Assembly (NCBI GenBank): GCA_958295765.1
Contig: CATQHB010000002.1
Span: 1,562,091-1,626,090 of the forward strand
Direction of reading: 5' to 3'
Length of the DNA stretch: 64,000 nt
Source: an uncultured Dehalococcoidia bacterium
GTDB taxonomy: Bacteria > Chloroflexota > Dehalococcoidia > Lucifugimonadales > UBA3495
Shown: positions 52,695 to 62,868 of the stretch, piece by piece
Layout of the letters: every line of letters starts with the position of its first letter
Numbering within the stretch: position 1 is the first letter of the stretch
The notes under the pieces: model-generated
What the model was told of the DNA's origin: nothing
The model's input: only the letters and a program-made list of their open reading frames with translations
Database searches by the model: none
Made by a program: the position numbers and the translations under genes

Positions 52695-53450
52695 ATGGAG
52701 CGAACTCCCAAGCCGCTGCCGACAATGCCCGAAAACTGGCAAAAAGGACTGGCTATCGTGGCTCACCCTGACGACCTGGAATACGGCGGCGCCAGCGCGG
52801 TAGCCAAATGGACGGCTCAAGGCAAAGAAGTCATATACCTGATGGTGTCCAGGGGAGAAGCCGGCATTGACGGCATAAACCCCTCGGAAGTGGGGCCGCT
52901 GCGCGCCCAGGAAGAAATCAACGCCGCCGGCGTGGTGGGAGTGAGCGCCGTAGAGTTCCTGAACTACCCCGACGGCATAATTGAGTACGGGCTGCCCTTG
53001 CGCCGGGATTTGAGCCGCGCCATCCGCCGCCATCGTCCCGACGTACTCATCACCTTGAACCACCACTTGAAGTTTTCCTCAGGCCACTTGAATATGGCCG
53101 ACCACCGTCACGTCGGAATGGCGACTTTTGACGCCGGACGGGACGCCGGCAACCGCTGGATTTTCCGGGAGTTGCTGGATGAGGGGTTGGAACCGTGGAA
53201 CGGCGTACGATTCGTAACCGTCCTCGGCGTGGACCAAACTGCTGCCACCCACGCTATAGATGTGAGCGGCTATTGGGAAACGGGCCTGGAGTCCCTGAGG
53301 CAGCACCAAGCCTACTTGGACAACCTGGGCGCCGCCGCCGCCAACACCTTCCAAATCCTCACCGACCATGCCCGCCAATCCGGGCAAACCCTGGGCTTCC
53401 AGCACGCCCTACTGACCGAGTTGGTGCTGATTAACGAACCATGGGGTTAG
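52695..53450 (+). CDS. PIG-L family deacetylase
   Basis: 251 aa. Zinc-dependent N-deacetylase family (LmbE/MshB/BshB-like). IVAHPDDLEYGGASAVAKW at residues 21-39 carries His24, Asp26 and Asp27; MADHRHVG supplies a third ligand. Acts on an N-acetyl sugar or thiol conjugate; the substrate cannot be inferred, though mycothiol/bacillithiol-type deacetylases are in this family. ATG 52695 has AGGAG 9-10 nt upstream and is 35 bp from the small duplicated gene. Confidence 0.88.
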   Translation: MERTPKPLPTMPENWQKGLAIVAHPDDLEYGGASAVAKWTAQGKEVIYLMVSRGEAGIDGINPSEVGPLRAQEEINAAGVVGVSAVEFLNYPDGIIEYGLPLRRDLSRAIRRHRPDVLITLNHHLKFSSGHLNMADHRHVGMATFDAGRDAGNRWIFRELLDEGLEPWNGVRFVTVLGVDQTAATHAIDVSGYWETGLESLRQHQAYLDNLGAAAANTFQILTDHARQSGQTLGFQHALLTELVLINEPWG

Positions 53451-53546
53451 CCCGGCAACGGAAACCCGGGCGAAGGCCGGTTATCCTGCCCCTTCGCCCG
53501 TCCCCCGGATTCCCCTGACCAATCCCTCCCTCTTTACGCCTGCCAG

Positions 53547-54845
53547 CTAACCGGCGTTGAGCGTCGGCGCCACCTCCCGGAAGGCGCTAATGGTCTGCTC
53601 CACGTCCGCATCGGTATGGGCCAGGGAAGGGTAATACTTCTGGGGCCAGCCCTTCAGGATGCCGCGCTCCAGCAAACCGGCGTTCAGCCGCGCCATCAGG
53701 GCCGAGTCAGCGGCCAGCCCGTCCCGGTAGCTGCGCACCGGTTTGTCGGTAAAATAAACGTCAAAAATGGCATCCTCGCCGCTACTCTGCACTGCCAGGC
53801 CCTGCTCGGCGCAGATGTCCACCAGGGACTGGCGAACCTGTCCCCCGACGCTCCGCAGCCGCTCATAAGCTCCTTCCTTCCTCAGCTCGGCCAGAGTTGC
53901 CAGGCCAGCGGCGCAGGCAATCGGGTTGCCGTTCAGGGTGCCTATCTGATTCACGTAGTCGTCGGAGGACACCTGGGATTGGTCATAAACCGACATTATG
54001 TCTTCCCGCCCCATCACTGCGGCCAGCGGGTAGCCCCCGCCCATTATCTTGCCCACAGAGCAAAGGTCGGGCGTTACCCCGTAATACTCCTGCGCCCCGC
54101 CGTAGGCTAGCCGGAACCCGGTAACCACTTCATCAAAAATCAAGGGTATGTCATAGCGCCGGGTAATATCCCGCAGCCCTTGCAGGAAACCGGGACGGGG
54201 CGCGATTATTCGCTGCAATGGCTCGACGATGACCGCCGCCAACTCATCGTGGTGCGCCTCGATGATGGACGAAGTAGTTTCCAGGTCATTGAAGGGAGCA
54301 ATGAGCATCAATTCCTGGATAACCCGGGGAATACCCCCGCTGTTGGCAACGGCTTGGGGGAACTCCTCCGCCGTGGCCGGAGTAACGCTCATCAAGGCGT
54401 AGTCGCTGGTGCCGTGGAAGCCGCCTTCAAACTTCAGCACCTTGTCCCGCTTGCGCCAGGCCCGGGCCGCCCGCATACACTGGAAACAGGCGTCGGTGCC
54501 GCTGGTAGTAAAGCGCACCTGCTCGGCGCAGGGAACGGCCCGAACCAGTTCTTCGGCCAGCAGCACCGCCTTTTCGTTGGTGGTAAAGAAGGTGCTGCCC
54601 TGGCCGACGGCCTCGGTTACCGCCGCCACCACCGCCGGGTGAGCATGGCCCAGCACCATCGGCCCCGACCCCATCAACCAGTCCACGTACTCATTGCCGC
54701 TCACGTCCCAAATGCGGGAGCCGCGCCCCTCCCGGGCCAGAAACTTGAGAGAATCGGGGAAATTGGTATTGCCGGAACCGCCTCCCGGCAAAAATTGGGC
54801 TGCCTTTTCCAGAAGTTCCCTTTCCCGCGCATTGCGCTCAGCCAT
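53547..54845 (-). CDS. Class III aminotransferase, glutamate-1-semialdehyde aminomutase-like
   Basis: 432 aa. PLP-dependent; Lys266 in SVGKIMGGGYPLAA binds the cofactor, with Asp238 in LIFDEVVTGF and the TSGTDACFQCMRAAR cofactor loop. Sequence style matches HemL-like proteins (GAKFLPGGGSGNTNFP-like start, FEGGFHGTSDYAL), but HemL proper is usually more conserved and no tetrapyrrole genes are here, so another 2-aminomutase or transaminase of this group is as likely. ATG at 54845 with GGAGGG 8 nt upstream. Confidence 0.85.
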   Translation of the reverse strand: MAERNARERELLEKAAQFLPGGGSGNTNFPDSLKFLAREGRGSRIWDVSGNEYVDWLMGSGPMVLGHAHPAVVAAVTEAVGQGSTFFTTNEKAVLLAEELVRAVPCAEQVRFTTSGTDACFQCMRAARAWRKRDKVLKFEGGFHGTSDYALMSVTPATAEEFPQAVANSGGIPRVIQELMLIAPFNDLETTSSIIEAHHDELAAVIVEPLQRIIAPRPGFLQGLRDITRRYDIPLIFDEVVTGFRLAYGGAQEYYGVTPDLCSVGKIMGGGYPLAAVMGREDIMSVYDQSQVSSDDYVNQIGTLNGNPIACAAGLATLAELRKEGAYERLRSVGGQVRQSLVDICAEQGLAVQSSGEDAIFDVYFTDKPVRSYRDGLAADSALMARLNAGLLERGILKGWPQKYYPSLAHTDADVEQTISAFREVAPTLNAG

Positions 54846-54976
54846 TGCTCAGCCCTCCCGACGTATAAAGCGTACAGATATTTTCTCCCCAGCCCAACAA
54901 ACGGTTTAACCCCCAAGAAAACGGGTTCGTACCGGAAAGCGTCTTGAACCGTCAAATCCCTCTTGGCGTTGGTAAT

Positions 54977-55013
54977 CAAAAGAAAGCCCCGCGTCTTCAA
55001 TAGCAGGGCTTTC
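54977..55013 (-). terminator. Rho-independent terminator of mdh
   Basis: On the minus strand: GAAAGCCCTGC, 10-nt loop, GCGGGGCTTTC then TTTTG. Stem has one A-C type mismatch; it lies 60 bp after the mdh stop and also closes the gap before the aminotransferase gene. Confidence 0.75.
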
Positions 55014-55072
55014 AACAGTCAAGGTGCAGTTTCATTTCCCGAAAACTACCCGCCAATCCTCAGCAGAGGCCG

Positions 55073-56017
55073 CTACGCCCCGTCCGCCCTGGCCCGGCGC
55101 ATTACGTCCACCAGTTCCTGGACGCTGGCCGCCGAGGCGTTCAGGGCCGCCTGTTCCTCGTTGGTCAGCTTTATCTCGATAACCTGTTCCATGCCGCCGG
55201 CGCCCACCTTGACCGGCACGCCGACACAGAGGCCGTTGATCCCGAACTCCCCTTCCAAGTAAGCGCAGCCGGGGAGGATGCGCTTCTTGTCCAGCAGGAT
55301 CGCCTCAACCATCTGGGTGATGGAGGCCGAAGGCGCATAGTAGGCGCTGCCGGCCTTGAGCAGGGCCACGATTTCACCACCCCCCTGGCGGGTTCGCTGC
55401 ACCAACGCCTCAACCGTTTCTGCGGACATCATCTCGCTGATGGGAATACCGCCCACGGTGGTGTAGCGCACCAGCGGCACCATGTCGTCGCCATGCCCGC
55501 CCAGCACGTAAGCCTGGACATCCTCAACGGACACATCCAGTTCCTGGGCGATAAAGGTACGGAAACGGGCGGTATCCAGCACCCCGGCCATACCCAACAC
55601 CCGGCTGCGGGGAAAACCGCTGGCCTCAAAAATGTTCTGGCACATCGCATCCAGGGGATTGGTAACCGCCAAGATGATACAATCCGGGGAATACTTCACC
55701 ACCTGTTGGGTAACCGCCGTAGTGATATTCATATTGGTTATCAACAGGTCATCCCGGCTCATCCCGGGCCGCCGGGCGATGCCGGCGGTGATTACTACCA
55801 CGTCGGAGCCAGCGGTGGCTTCGTAATCATTGCTGCCAATCACGTTGGCGTCGGAACCGATAACCGGGCCGGACTCCAGCATATCGAGAGCCTTGCCCTG
55901 GGGCAAATCCTCAACCACGTCAACCAGCACCGTATCCGCGTACCCCAACTGGTGAATTCGCTGAACGGCGGTAGCGCCCACATTCCCGGCTCCCACTACG
56001 GTTACTTTGCTTCTCAT
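55073..56017 (-). CDS. mdh: Malate dehydrogenase (LDH-like type)
   Basis: 314 aa. NAD fold [17 protein letters not shown]; substrate loop [13 protein letters not shown] with the two Arg residues that select malate over lactate; AVTNPLDAM; catalytic His in [13 protein letters not shown]. Closest to the mdh of Chloroflexi and Bacillus-type LDH-like family. ATG 56017 has AGGAG some 10 nt upstream. Downstream of icd in the same direction, separated by a family A repeat. Confidence 0.95.
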   Translation of the reverse strand: MRSKVTVVGAGNVGATAVQRIHQLGYADTVLVDVVEDLPQGKALDMLESGPVIGSDANVIGSNDYEATAGSDVVVITAGIARRPGMSRDDLLITNMNITTAVTQQVVKYSPDCIILAVTNPLDAMCQNIFEASGFPRSRVLGMAGVLDTARFRTFIAQELDVSVEDVQAYVLGGHGDDMVPLVRYTTVGGIPISEMMSAETVEALVQRTRQGGGEIVALLKAGSAYYAPSASITQMVEAILLDKKRILPGCAYLEGEFGINGLCVGVPVKVGAGGMEQVIEIKLTNEEQAALNASAASVQELVDVMRRARADGA

Positions 56018-56104
56018 TTGGTTAGCGCTCCTCTGTTTATTTAGTCAGGTTTGGCGACCGGCCCGGCAACCGGCCAAGGGGATGCCGCACTGCCCGCCAA
56101 GCAA

Positions 56105-56201
56105 CCGTGATTCCGGCTTGCGCCGGAATCCAGAACGCTCGGCAGCCGGCTCCCTCTTTTCCGGGGGATTTCCTGGATTCCGGCCGGCGCCGGAATGACG
56201 G
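56105..56201. repeat. ~98-bp inverted-repeat element (family A), copy 7
   Basis: More diverged: CCGTGATTCCGGCTTGCGCC at the left and GGCGCCGGAATGACGG at the right; the centre CTCGGCAGCCGGCTCCCTCT is recognisable. Lies between mdh and icd. Confidence 0.8.
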
Positions 56202-56234
56202 GTTAAGGCCCTGCCTCAGCCGGTCGGTATATTG

Positions 56235-58463
56235 CTAGATTGCATCCACAATCGCGTTCAGCGTGGCGCTGGGGCGCATGGCTTGGGCCGCCATTTCGTC
56301 ATCGGGGAGGTAATAGCCGCCAATATCGACCGGCTGCCCCTGCGCGCCGTTCAACTCCTGAACGATTCGCTCTTCGTTGTCCACCAACTGCCGGGCTACC
56401 TCGGTAAAGCGGGCCTGCAATTCGGCGTCCTGGCTCTGCTTTGCCAGCGTTTGCGCCCAATACAGCGCGAGGTAGAAGTGGCTGCCCCGGGTATCCAGTT
56501 CGTTCACCCGGCGCGACGGCGCCCGGCGTTCTTCCATGTGCTGCCCAATCGCCTGGTCCAGCGTCTCCGCCAGGAGTTTGGCCCGGTCGCTGTTAAACAC
56601 CTGGCCGAAATGCTCAAAGGAGGCGACCAGGGCGCAGAACTCGCCCAGGGAATCCCACCGCAAGTGGCCCTCCCCCAGGAACTGCTGCACGTGCCGGGGG
56701 GCCGACCCGCCGGCGCCGGTCTCAAACATCCCGCCGCCTTGCAGCAGGGGGACTACCGACAGCATCTTGGCGCTGGTGCCCAGTTCCAGAATGGGGAAAA
56801 GGTCGGTCAAGTAGTCCCGCAACACGTTGCCGGTCACGGAAATAGTGTCCTGGCCGGCCCGGCTCCGGGCCACGGTGAACTTCATCGCATCAATCGGGGC
56901 CATGGTGCGAATATCCAACCCGGTGGTGTCATGGGTGGGCAGGTATTGGTCAACTTTCTTGATTAGCTCGGCGTCGTGCGCCCGGTTGGGGTCCAGCCAG
57001 AAAATGGACGGCGCGCCGGTGAGTCTGGCCCGCTGGACGCCCAGCCGGACCCAGTCCTTGATGGCGGCGTCCTTGGTCTGGCACATCCGAAAGATGTCGC
57101 CCTCCTCAACATTCTGTTCCATCAGCGTCGCCCCGGAGTCATCAACGACCCGAATCGTCCCGTTGCCGGGGGCGGTAAAGGTCTTGTCGTGGGAGCCGTA
57201 CTCCTCGGCGGCCTGGGCCATTAGGCCGACGTTGGCGACGCTGCCGATGGTGGCCGGGTCAAAGGCGCCATTCTCCTGGCAGTCCTCGATAACCGCCTGA
57301 TACAGGGTCGAATAAGAGCGGTCGGGAATCAAGGCGAAGGTCTCGTGCAATTCGTTGTCCGGCCCCCAGGTGCGACCGCCGTCGCGGACAATCACCGGCA
57401 TAGTGGCGTCAATAATCACGTCGCTCGGCACGTGCAGGTTGGTGATTCCCCGGTTGGAGTCCACCATTGCCAGTTCCGGGCGCGCCCGGTAAACCGCCTG
57501 AATGTCCTCCTCGATTTCCGTCCGCTTGTCCTCGGGCAGGGCTTGAATCTTGGTGAGGAGTTCCGCCACGCCGTTGTCCGGGTTCACCCCCAGCGCGCCC
57601 AACTCGGCGGCGTGTTTGGTCAGCACGTCCTGGTAGTAAACCGATACGCAATGACCGAAAATAATCGGGTCGGACACGCGCATCATAGTGGATTTCAGAT
57701 GCAGGGAAAGCAACACGCCGTCGGCTTTAGCCTTTGCCATTTCGTCGGCGTAGAAGGCGCGCAACTCCCGCACGTTCATCACGGCGCAATCGATGATTTC
57801 GTCGGCCAGCAGGGGGATGCCGGATTTAAGAACCGTTGCGTTCCCGTCCTGGTTCACAAACTCGATGGCCGCCGACCCCGACGCTCCGGTGGTCAACGCC
57901 TTTTCCGAACCGTAGAAGTCCCCGCCGGTCATGTGGCCGACGCGGGTCTTGGACACATCCGGCCAGTCCCGCATCATCCGGTGGGGGTTGCGCTTGCCGT
58001 GTTCCTTCACCGAGTTGGATGACCGGCGATCCGAGTTTCCCTGCCGCAGCACCGGGTTTACTGCGCTGCCCAAGACCCGGGAATAGCGGGCCTGGACTTG
58101 GCGCTGTTCGTCAGTCGCCGGATCGTCGGGGTAGTCGGGAATGTCATAGCCCTTGTCCTGCAACTCCCGGATGGCGCCCTTCAACTGGGGAATCGAGGCG
58201 CTGATGTTGGGCAGCTTGATGATGTTCGCCGCCGGTTCCTCGCACAACTCGGCCAGCATCCCCAGATAGTCGGGGATTTTCTGCTCATCGGTCAGGTTGT
58301 CGGGGAAATTGGCGATGATGCGGCCGGTCAACGAAATGTCCCAAGTCTCCAGTTCAATGCCGGAACCCCTGGTAAAGGCCCGGAGAATGGGCAGCAACGA
58401 ATGGGTAGCCAGGGCCGGCGCCTCATCAATCCTGGTATAAATAATCTTGGCTGCTTCTGGCAT
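56235..58463 (-). CDS. icd: Isocitrate dehydrogenase, NADP-dependent, monomeric type
   Basis: 742 aa, the expected length of the large single-chain IDH. Converts isocitrate to 2-oxoglutarate. Family stretches: [20 protein letters not shown] at the N-terminus, [50 protein letters not shown] and [23 protein letters not shown] 58463 follows AGGAG by 7 nt. Forms a TCA pair with mdh. Confidence 0.95.
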   Translation of the reverse strand: MPEAAKIIYTRIDEAPALATHSLLPILRAFTRGSGIELETWDISLTGRIIANFPDNLTDEQKIPDYLGMLAELCEEPAANIIKLPNISASIPQLKGAIRELQDKGYDIPDYPDDPATDEQRQVQARYSRVLGSAVNPVLRQGNSDRRSSNSVKEHGKRNPHRMMRDWPDVSKTRVGHMTGGDFYGSEKALTTGASGSAAIEFVNQDGNATVLKSGIPLLADEIIDCAVMNVRELRAFYADEMAKAKADGVLLSLHLKSTMMRVSDPIIFGHCVSVYYQDVLTKHAAELGALGVNPDNGVAELLTKIQALPEDKRTEIEEDIQAVYRARPELAMVDSNRGITNLHVPSDVIIDATMPVIVRDGGRTWGPDNELHETFALIPDRSYSTLYQAVIEDCQENGAFDPATIGSVANVGLMAQAAEEYGSHDKTFTAPGNGTIRVVDDSGATLMEQNVEEGDIFRMCQTKDAAIKDWVRLGVQRARLTGAPSIFWLDPNRAHDAELIKKVDQYLPTHDTTGLDIRTMAPIDAMKFTVARSRAGQDTISVTGNVLRDYLTDLFPILELGTSAKMLSVVPLLQGGGMFETGAGGSAPRHVQQFLGEGHLRWDSLGEFCALVASFEHFGQVFNSDRAKLLAETLDQAIGQHMEERRAPSRRVNELDTRGSHFYLALYWAQTLAKQSQDAELQARFTEVARQLVDNEERIVQELNGAQGQPVDIGGYYLPDDEMAAQAMRPSATLNAIVDAI

Positions 58464-59062
58464 TTTAATCTCCTGAGTAAATTAGCTTCGCCGGCCGCCG
58501 CCGCTTGCCCAAAGACGTTGGGCAACAGACCCGGCCATCAAAAATCGGCGCAAACTTCGCACCTTGACGCAAGGCAAATGGGATTCCCGGCGGAAAGACG
58601 GTACTAGACTGCCTCAACCCGGCGGGAGAAAGTTTGCTCATTATACAATGAATATAGGGAGTCTGGTAGTGGTGTTGGATGACAAACGCCGCTATGAGAA
58701 ATCCAACAAGGAATGTATCAGGAATTGTCCAACCTGATGATTGATTACGGCCTCGGAGTAGTTACCGAAATCACCTATGTCGTCAAGCGGCTGGACGCAA
58801 ACTACTTTGCGGAAGTGTAATTCCTGCAATAGCGACGCTTTTCCACGATAGCCAGGGCGGGTTTGAAACCCGCCCCTACAGTCCGCATCAGCCAATTCAA
58901 GACCCTGCTCAACCCCTTGCTTTAGCCGATTCCCGCCGGCCAATATCCGGTTTCCCCGGCCCTATCCCTTTCCAACCCTACCCCATAGTTGTATCATTAA
59001 GGCAGGCGGCAATTTCAATCCCTTTTCTGCCAGCCGGCGATCCCGCTTAAAGAGGCTTTCCT
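58464..59062. other. Non-coding gap with a possible gene remnant
   Basis: About 600 bp between divergent icd and accDA. A short open stretch near 58710-58820 translates to MYQELSNLMIDYGLGVVTEI and continues YVVKRLDANYFAEV before a stop; it could be the decayed end of an unknown small gene, with no ribosome site seen. A family C hairpin lies at 58854-58879. Nothing else is recognisable. Confidence 0.4.
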
Positions 59063-60964
59063 TTGCGAAACCTGGCTAATCTGCTGGTACACCTGTTCAG
59101 TCGGAACGGCGACCTGGATAGAATCTATCTGACGTCGGTTCATGACCGTTGCCTGTTTTGCGAGGAGGAGATTAGCGAAACTGCGGCCTACCGGAATTAC
59201 CGGGTCTGCCCCTACTGCCGTTTCCACTACACCCTGTCGGCCCGGCAGCGGATTGAACTGCTGGCCGACCGGCGCAGTTTCAAGGAATCCTACAAGTATT
59301 TAAGCTCCGTCGCCCCGATCGCCTTCTCCCAGCGGGGTTCCTACCGGAACCTGTTGAGCCAGAGCCAGAACCGCACCGGCTTGACCGAGGCCACGGTAAC
59401 CGGCGTTTGCCGTATCGGAGGCATCAGGACGATGCTGGTGGTGCTGGACTTCGGGTTTATGGGCGGCAGTATGGGCAGCGTGGTGGGGGAAAAGATTGCC
59501 TTGGGACTGGAGACGGCGGCCCGGCGCGACCTGCCTCTGGTGGCCCTGGTTACCGGCGGCGGCGCCCGGATTCAAGAGGGCGTGCTGTCCCTGATGCAGA
59601 TGGCGAAAACGGTTACCGCCGCCAACCGGTTCAAGCAGAAGGGCGCGCCCTTTATCGTGGTGCTGGCTAACCCCTCCACCGGGCAGGCGTATGCCAGTTT
59701 TGCCAACCTGGCCGACGTGATTCTGGCCGAGCCGGGTTCGCTGATTGGCCTGTCGCCCCTGCGTACCCTGCGGGAGGCGTCGGAGGCTCCCCTGCCTCAG
59801 GATGCCCACACCGCCGAAGCCCACTTGCATCACGGCCTGCTGGACAACGTGGTGGATCGGGAGTCCCTGCAACCCCGCCTGGCGACTCTGCTGCGGGTGC
59901 TTACCGCCCAGAAATTGGGCAAGGGCGAGTTTAAGCCGCCGGCCCGCACCCGTTCAAGGCCCGGCCCACCCCCGGAGGCGTGGGAGTCGGTAACCGCGGC
60001 CCGCAACGGAGAGCGCCCCTCCGCTACCTTCTATATTCGTTCCATCCTGGAACCCTTTGTCGAACTGCACGGCGACCGGCTGAGCAGCGACGACCGGTCG
60101 ATTATCGCCGGCGTGGGCTATCTGTGCGGTGAGCCGGTGGCCGTCATCGGGCAGCAGCGGCCCTATTCCCTGGACGGGGAACGCTATCACATTTACCCGG
60201 ACGGCCTGCGCAAGGCCCAGCGGCTGATTAAGCTGGCAACCCGCTTTGGGCTGCCCCTGGTAACTTTTATTGATACCCAGGGGGCTGACCCGGGGTTGGC
60301 GGCGGAGGAGCAGGGCATCGGCAACGCGATCGCCACTACGCTGTCGATGATGGCGGAGGCGCCGGTGCCGATTGTTTCGGTGATTATCGGCGAGGGGGGC
60401 AACGAGGGCGCCCTGGCCCTGGGGATTTCCGACCGCATTATTATGCAGCAGTACGCCATCTACTCGCCCATTTCCCTGAACCGGACGCCGGGCGGTTCCT
60501 ACGGCGACCCGGAACTGGACCGGGAGGCGGCGGAAGCCCTGATGCTGACCGCCCAGGACTGCCTGGAGTTGGGCATCATCGACGCCATCGTAACCGAACC
60601 GGAAGGGGGCGCCCACAACAATTCCCGGAACGCGGCCACCGCCCTGCAAAGCGCCATTGTGCGCCAACTGGCGGCGGTAGCCCGGCTTTCTCAAGGCAAG
60701 CTGATGAACGCCCGCTACAAGAAGTTCCGGCAAATGGGGGAAAAGAGCGCCTACTCTCAGGAAGCAATGGATCGGGAAGTGGAACTGCTGTTGAAAATCT
60801 CCACCACCCCCCGGCGCTCCGATGCCAGGGGGCGCAGCCGCCGGAAAAGGGCTGCGGAGACAGTATCAGGAACGGCGCCAGAAACGGCATCGGAAACGGT
60901 AGAATTAGTGGAAGCGGTGGAAGCGGCTCCCGAAACCGAAACATTGCCGATGGAAGTGGATTAG
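59063..60964 (+). CDS. accDA: Acetyl-CoA carboxylase carboxyltransferase, AccD-AccA fusion
   Basis: 633 aa. Transfers carboxyl from carboxybiotin to acetyl-CoA, giving malonyl-CoA. The first half (about 30-285) is AccD-like: zinc finger Cys30/33 and Cys49/52 (CLFC, CPYC), LDFGFMGGSMGSVVGEKIAL, TGGGARIQEGVLSLMQMAKT. The second half (about 320-560) is AccA-like: HGDRLSSDDRSIIAGVGYL, KLATRFGLPLVTFIDTQGAD, GEGGNEGALALGISDRIIMQ. A Glu-rich tail ends the chain. Start TTG 59063 with AGAGG upstream. The biotin carboxylase and carrier genes are not adjacent. Confidence 0.93.
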   Translation: MRNLANLLVHLFSRNGDLDRIYLTSVHDRCLFCEEEISETAAYRNYRVCPYCRFHYTLSARQRIELLADRRSFKESYKYLSSVAPIAFSQRGSYRNLLSQSQNRTGLTEATVTGVCRIGGIRTMLVVLDFGFMGGSMGSVVGEKIALGLETAARRDLPLVALVTGGGARIQEGVLSLMQMAKTVTAANRFKQKGAPFIVVLANPSTGQAYASFANLADVILAEPGSLIGLSPLRTLREASEAPLPQDAHTAEAHLHHGLLDNVVDRESLQPRLATLLRVLTAQKLGKGEFKPPARTRSRPGPPPEAWESVTAARNGERPSATFYIRSILEPFVELHGDRLSSDDRSIIAGVGYLCGEPVAVIGQQRPYSLDGERYHIYPDGLRKAQRLIKLATRFGLPLVTFIDTQGADPGLAAEEQGIGNAIATTLSMMAEAPVPIVSVIIGEGGNEGALALGISDRIIMQQYAIYSPISLNRTPGGSYGDPELDREAAEALMLTAQDCLELGIIDAIVTEPEGGAHNNSRNAATALQSAIVRQLAAVARLSQGKLMNARYKKFRQMGEKSAYSQEAMDREVELLLKISTTPRRSDARGRSRRKRAAETVSGTAPETASETVELVEAVEAAPETETLPMEVD

Positions 60965-60980
60965 CCGCGCGCCCGATTGA

Positions 60981-61001
60981 CCGGCAGCTTGGGGCTGCCG
61001 G
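60981..61001 (+). terminator. Hairpin terminator after accDA
   Basis: CCGGCAGC, loop TTGGG, GCTGCCGG, followed by CCTTATTCC; 16 bp after the accDA stop. Confidence 0.55.
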
Positions 61002-61052
61002 CCTTATTCCAAAGAGAGAAACATCGGGAAAAGAGGACGCAGACGCTCTGGC

Positions 61053-61850
61053 CTACAGGAAGTCTTGCAGCAAACTGAAGGCCGCGCCCTGCGGGTCGGC
61101 CAGGGCGGCGAAGCGTCCGATGGCCGGCTGCCCCTCAAAGGGAATGATGTCGGTAGGCGGGACGCTTATCGACGCGCCCAGCCCTTGGGCCTGTTCTACC
61201 GTGGCGTCCAAGTCGGCCACCTGGAAGTAGGCGGTCCAGAAGGGCGGGACTTCCCCCATTTCCGGGGTAATCTGCATCACGCCGCACACTTCGGTTCCGT
61301 CCGCCCGCAGCGTAGCGTACTCCGTCGCCGCCACAACCCAGCCCCGCTCCAGCCCCAGGACATTGCTGTAGAACTCAAGGGCGGCCTCCCGGTCGGTGGT
61401 CATCAGTTCGTTCCAGCACATCGCGCCGGGTTCGCCCTTAACGCGGCAGCCGATATGCTGATTGGCCTGCCAGAGAGCGAAGTAGGCCCCCTGCGGGTCC
61501 TGGCACATCGCCATCCGCCCCGCCTCGAAAACGTCCATCGGGCCAAAGACCACCGCGCCTCCGTTCTGCCCGACGGCTTCGGCGGTGGCGTCCACGTTCT
61601 CTACGGTGAAGTAGATGCTCCAGTGGGGCGGGATTTTCTGTTCCTGTTCCTCGTCGCTCTGCCGGTACATAGCGGCGGTTTCCAGCCCGTTGAGCCGCTG
61701 TAGGTGGTAGTGCCAGTCCGGGGTAATTTCCTGCGGGTCGTCCTGCCAGCCGAAAAGGGCGGCGTAAAAGGAAAGCGCCCCGGCCTCGTCGGTGGTGTCA
61801 AGCTCGGCCCAGGACGGTGCCCCCGGCGCGTGGGCAGTTACTTCCGGCAT
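61053..61850 (-). CDS. Two-domain VOC (glyoxalase-like) protein
   Basis: 265 aa made of two ~130-residue VOC repeats, each with a partial glyoxalase pattern: PSWAELDTTDEAGALSFYAA / MCWNELMTTDREAALEFYSN, YFTVENVDATAEAV / YFQVADLDATVEQA, and CQDPQGAYFALWQ / LADPQGAAFSLLQ. Like the hydroxylase-type VOC proteins found in actinobacteria and Chloroflexota; the classical metal triad is incomplete, so enzymatic activity is uncertain. ATG 61850. Confidence 0.85.
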   Translation of the reverse strand: MPEVTAHAPGAPSWAELDTTDEAGALSFYAALFGWQDDPQEITPDWHYHLQRLNGLETAAMYRQSDEEQEQKIPPHWSIYFTVENVDATAEAVGQNGGAVVFGPMDVFEAGRMAMCQDPQGAYFALWQANQHIGCRVKGEPGAMCWNELMTTDREAALEFYSNVLGLERGWVVAATEYATLRADGTEVCGVMQITPEMGEVPPFWTAYFQVADLDATVEQAQGLGASISVPPTDIIPFEGQPAIGRFAALADPQGAAFSLLQDFL

Positions 61851-61964
61851 TTCGCATTGCTCCCGGATTCAGATTCTTCGGGCCGGTTCCTATTCTCTAC
61901 GGGGGAAAGAGATTCTGTCCCCCGTTCCTGGTGGGAGACCGGCCGGGAGTGAGGGGCTTGCCGG

Positions 61965-62774
61965 TTAAGCCGGTTCCCGCCCCATTTCTTTCAGGCTCTT
62001 TTTCAGGCCGTCAACCAGGTGGGCGTACTCCTCGCCTACTTCCGAGTCCAGCAGGGAAGTCGGGCGGGTGTTGTCCTGGTAGGCCGAGCGCAGGGCCAGG
62101 GCGCCCAGGTAAGGCGCGCCGACCTCTTTAGCCAGATTTTCGCCGCCGCCCTGACCGAACACCTCTCCGGTGTAGTTTTCCACGATGCCCACCACGTTCA
62201 GGTTGAGCTTGCGAATCATATTGATGCAGCGCTTGGCGTCAATGTTGGCTAACTCCTGCGGAGTGCTTACCACCAGGAACCCGTCCATCGGCAGGGTTTG
62301 CATCACGGTCAAGGGCGAGTCGGACGTTCCCGGGGGCATATCCACCACCAGGTAGTCCAGTTCCCCCCAGTCCGTTGACTGGAGAAACTGGTTGATGGCG
62401 TTGTGAATCATCGGCCCCCGCCAGATGATGGCCTCCTCTTCGTTTTCCTGAAAGAAGGACATGGAGATTACCTTGACGCCCCACTTTTCGGCCGGCACAA
62501 TCTGGCCGTTGACGTAATCGGCCTTCTCGGTGATGCCCAGCACCTTGGTGACGTTGGGGCAGTCAATATCCACGTCCAGCAGGCCCACCTTGCTGCCTTC
62601 CTGGGCCAGGGTAGCCGCCAGGTTGACCGCCACGGTGGTCTTGCCCACGCCGCCCTTGCCGCTGTAAACCCCGATCTTGGTTTTAATGGTGGACAGCCGT
62701 TCCGTGATTTGCCGTTTCTGCTGCCAGGTTCGCTTGATTTGTTCCAGACGGGCATTTTCCTGGGGCGTGGTCAT
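61965..62774 (-). CDS. Mrp/NBP35-type P-loop ATPase lacking the C-terminal CxxC
   Basis: 269 aa. Deviant Walker A SGKGGVGKTT (38-47), DVDIDCPNVTKVLG, MSFFQENEEEAIIWRGPM and VDMPPGTSDSPLTVMQ match the iron-sulfur cluster carrier ApbC/Mrp. The CPxCG segment that binds the bridging cluster is absent; the aligned stretch reads VENYTGEVFGQGGGEN (around 202-217) with no cysteine. It may be a non-cluster MinD/Mrp paralogue. It sits 94 bp from a MIP18/DUF59 gene on the same strand, a usual partner. Confidence 0.85.
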   Translation of the reverse strand: MTTPQENARLEQIKRTWQQKRQITERLSTIKTKIGVYSGKGGVGKTTVAVNLAATLAQEGSKVGLLDVDIDCPNVTKVLGITEKADYVNGQIVPAEKWGVKVISMSFFQENEEEAIIWRGPMIHNAINQFLQSTDWGELDYLVVDMPPGTSDSPLTVMQTLPMDGFLVVSTPQELANIDAKRCINMIRKLNLNVVGIVENYTGEVFGQGGGENLAKEVGAPYLGALALRSAYQDNTRPTSLLDSEVGEEYAHLVDGLKKSLKEMGREPA

Positions 62775-62868
62775 ACTTCCTCCCGGCCTCCGCAGGCGTT
62801 AGGTGTTGTTAGTTCAGGGACGCGCGCAAACTCGCAAACTGTAGCTTGAGAAACCCCGGCGCGGGATA

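Noticed and set aside
53547-54845. Naming the aminotransferase hemL
   Set aside because: No tetrapyrrole genes nearby and the HemL-specific segments are only partly kept; left as HemL-like.
58692-58943. 83-aa minus-strand ORF
   Set aside because: It runs through a family C repeat, has no ribosome site and its composition follows the repeat; treated as spurious.
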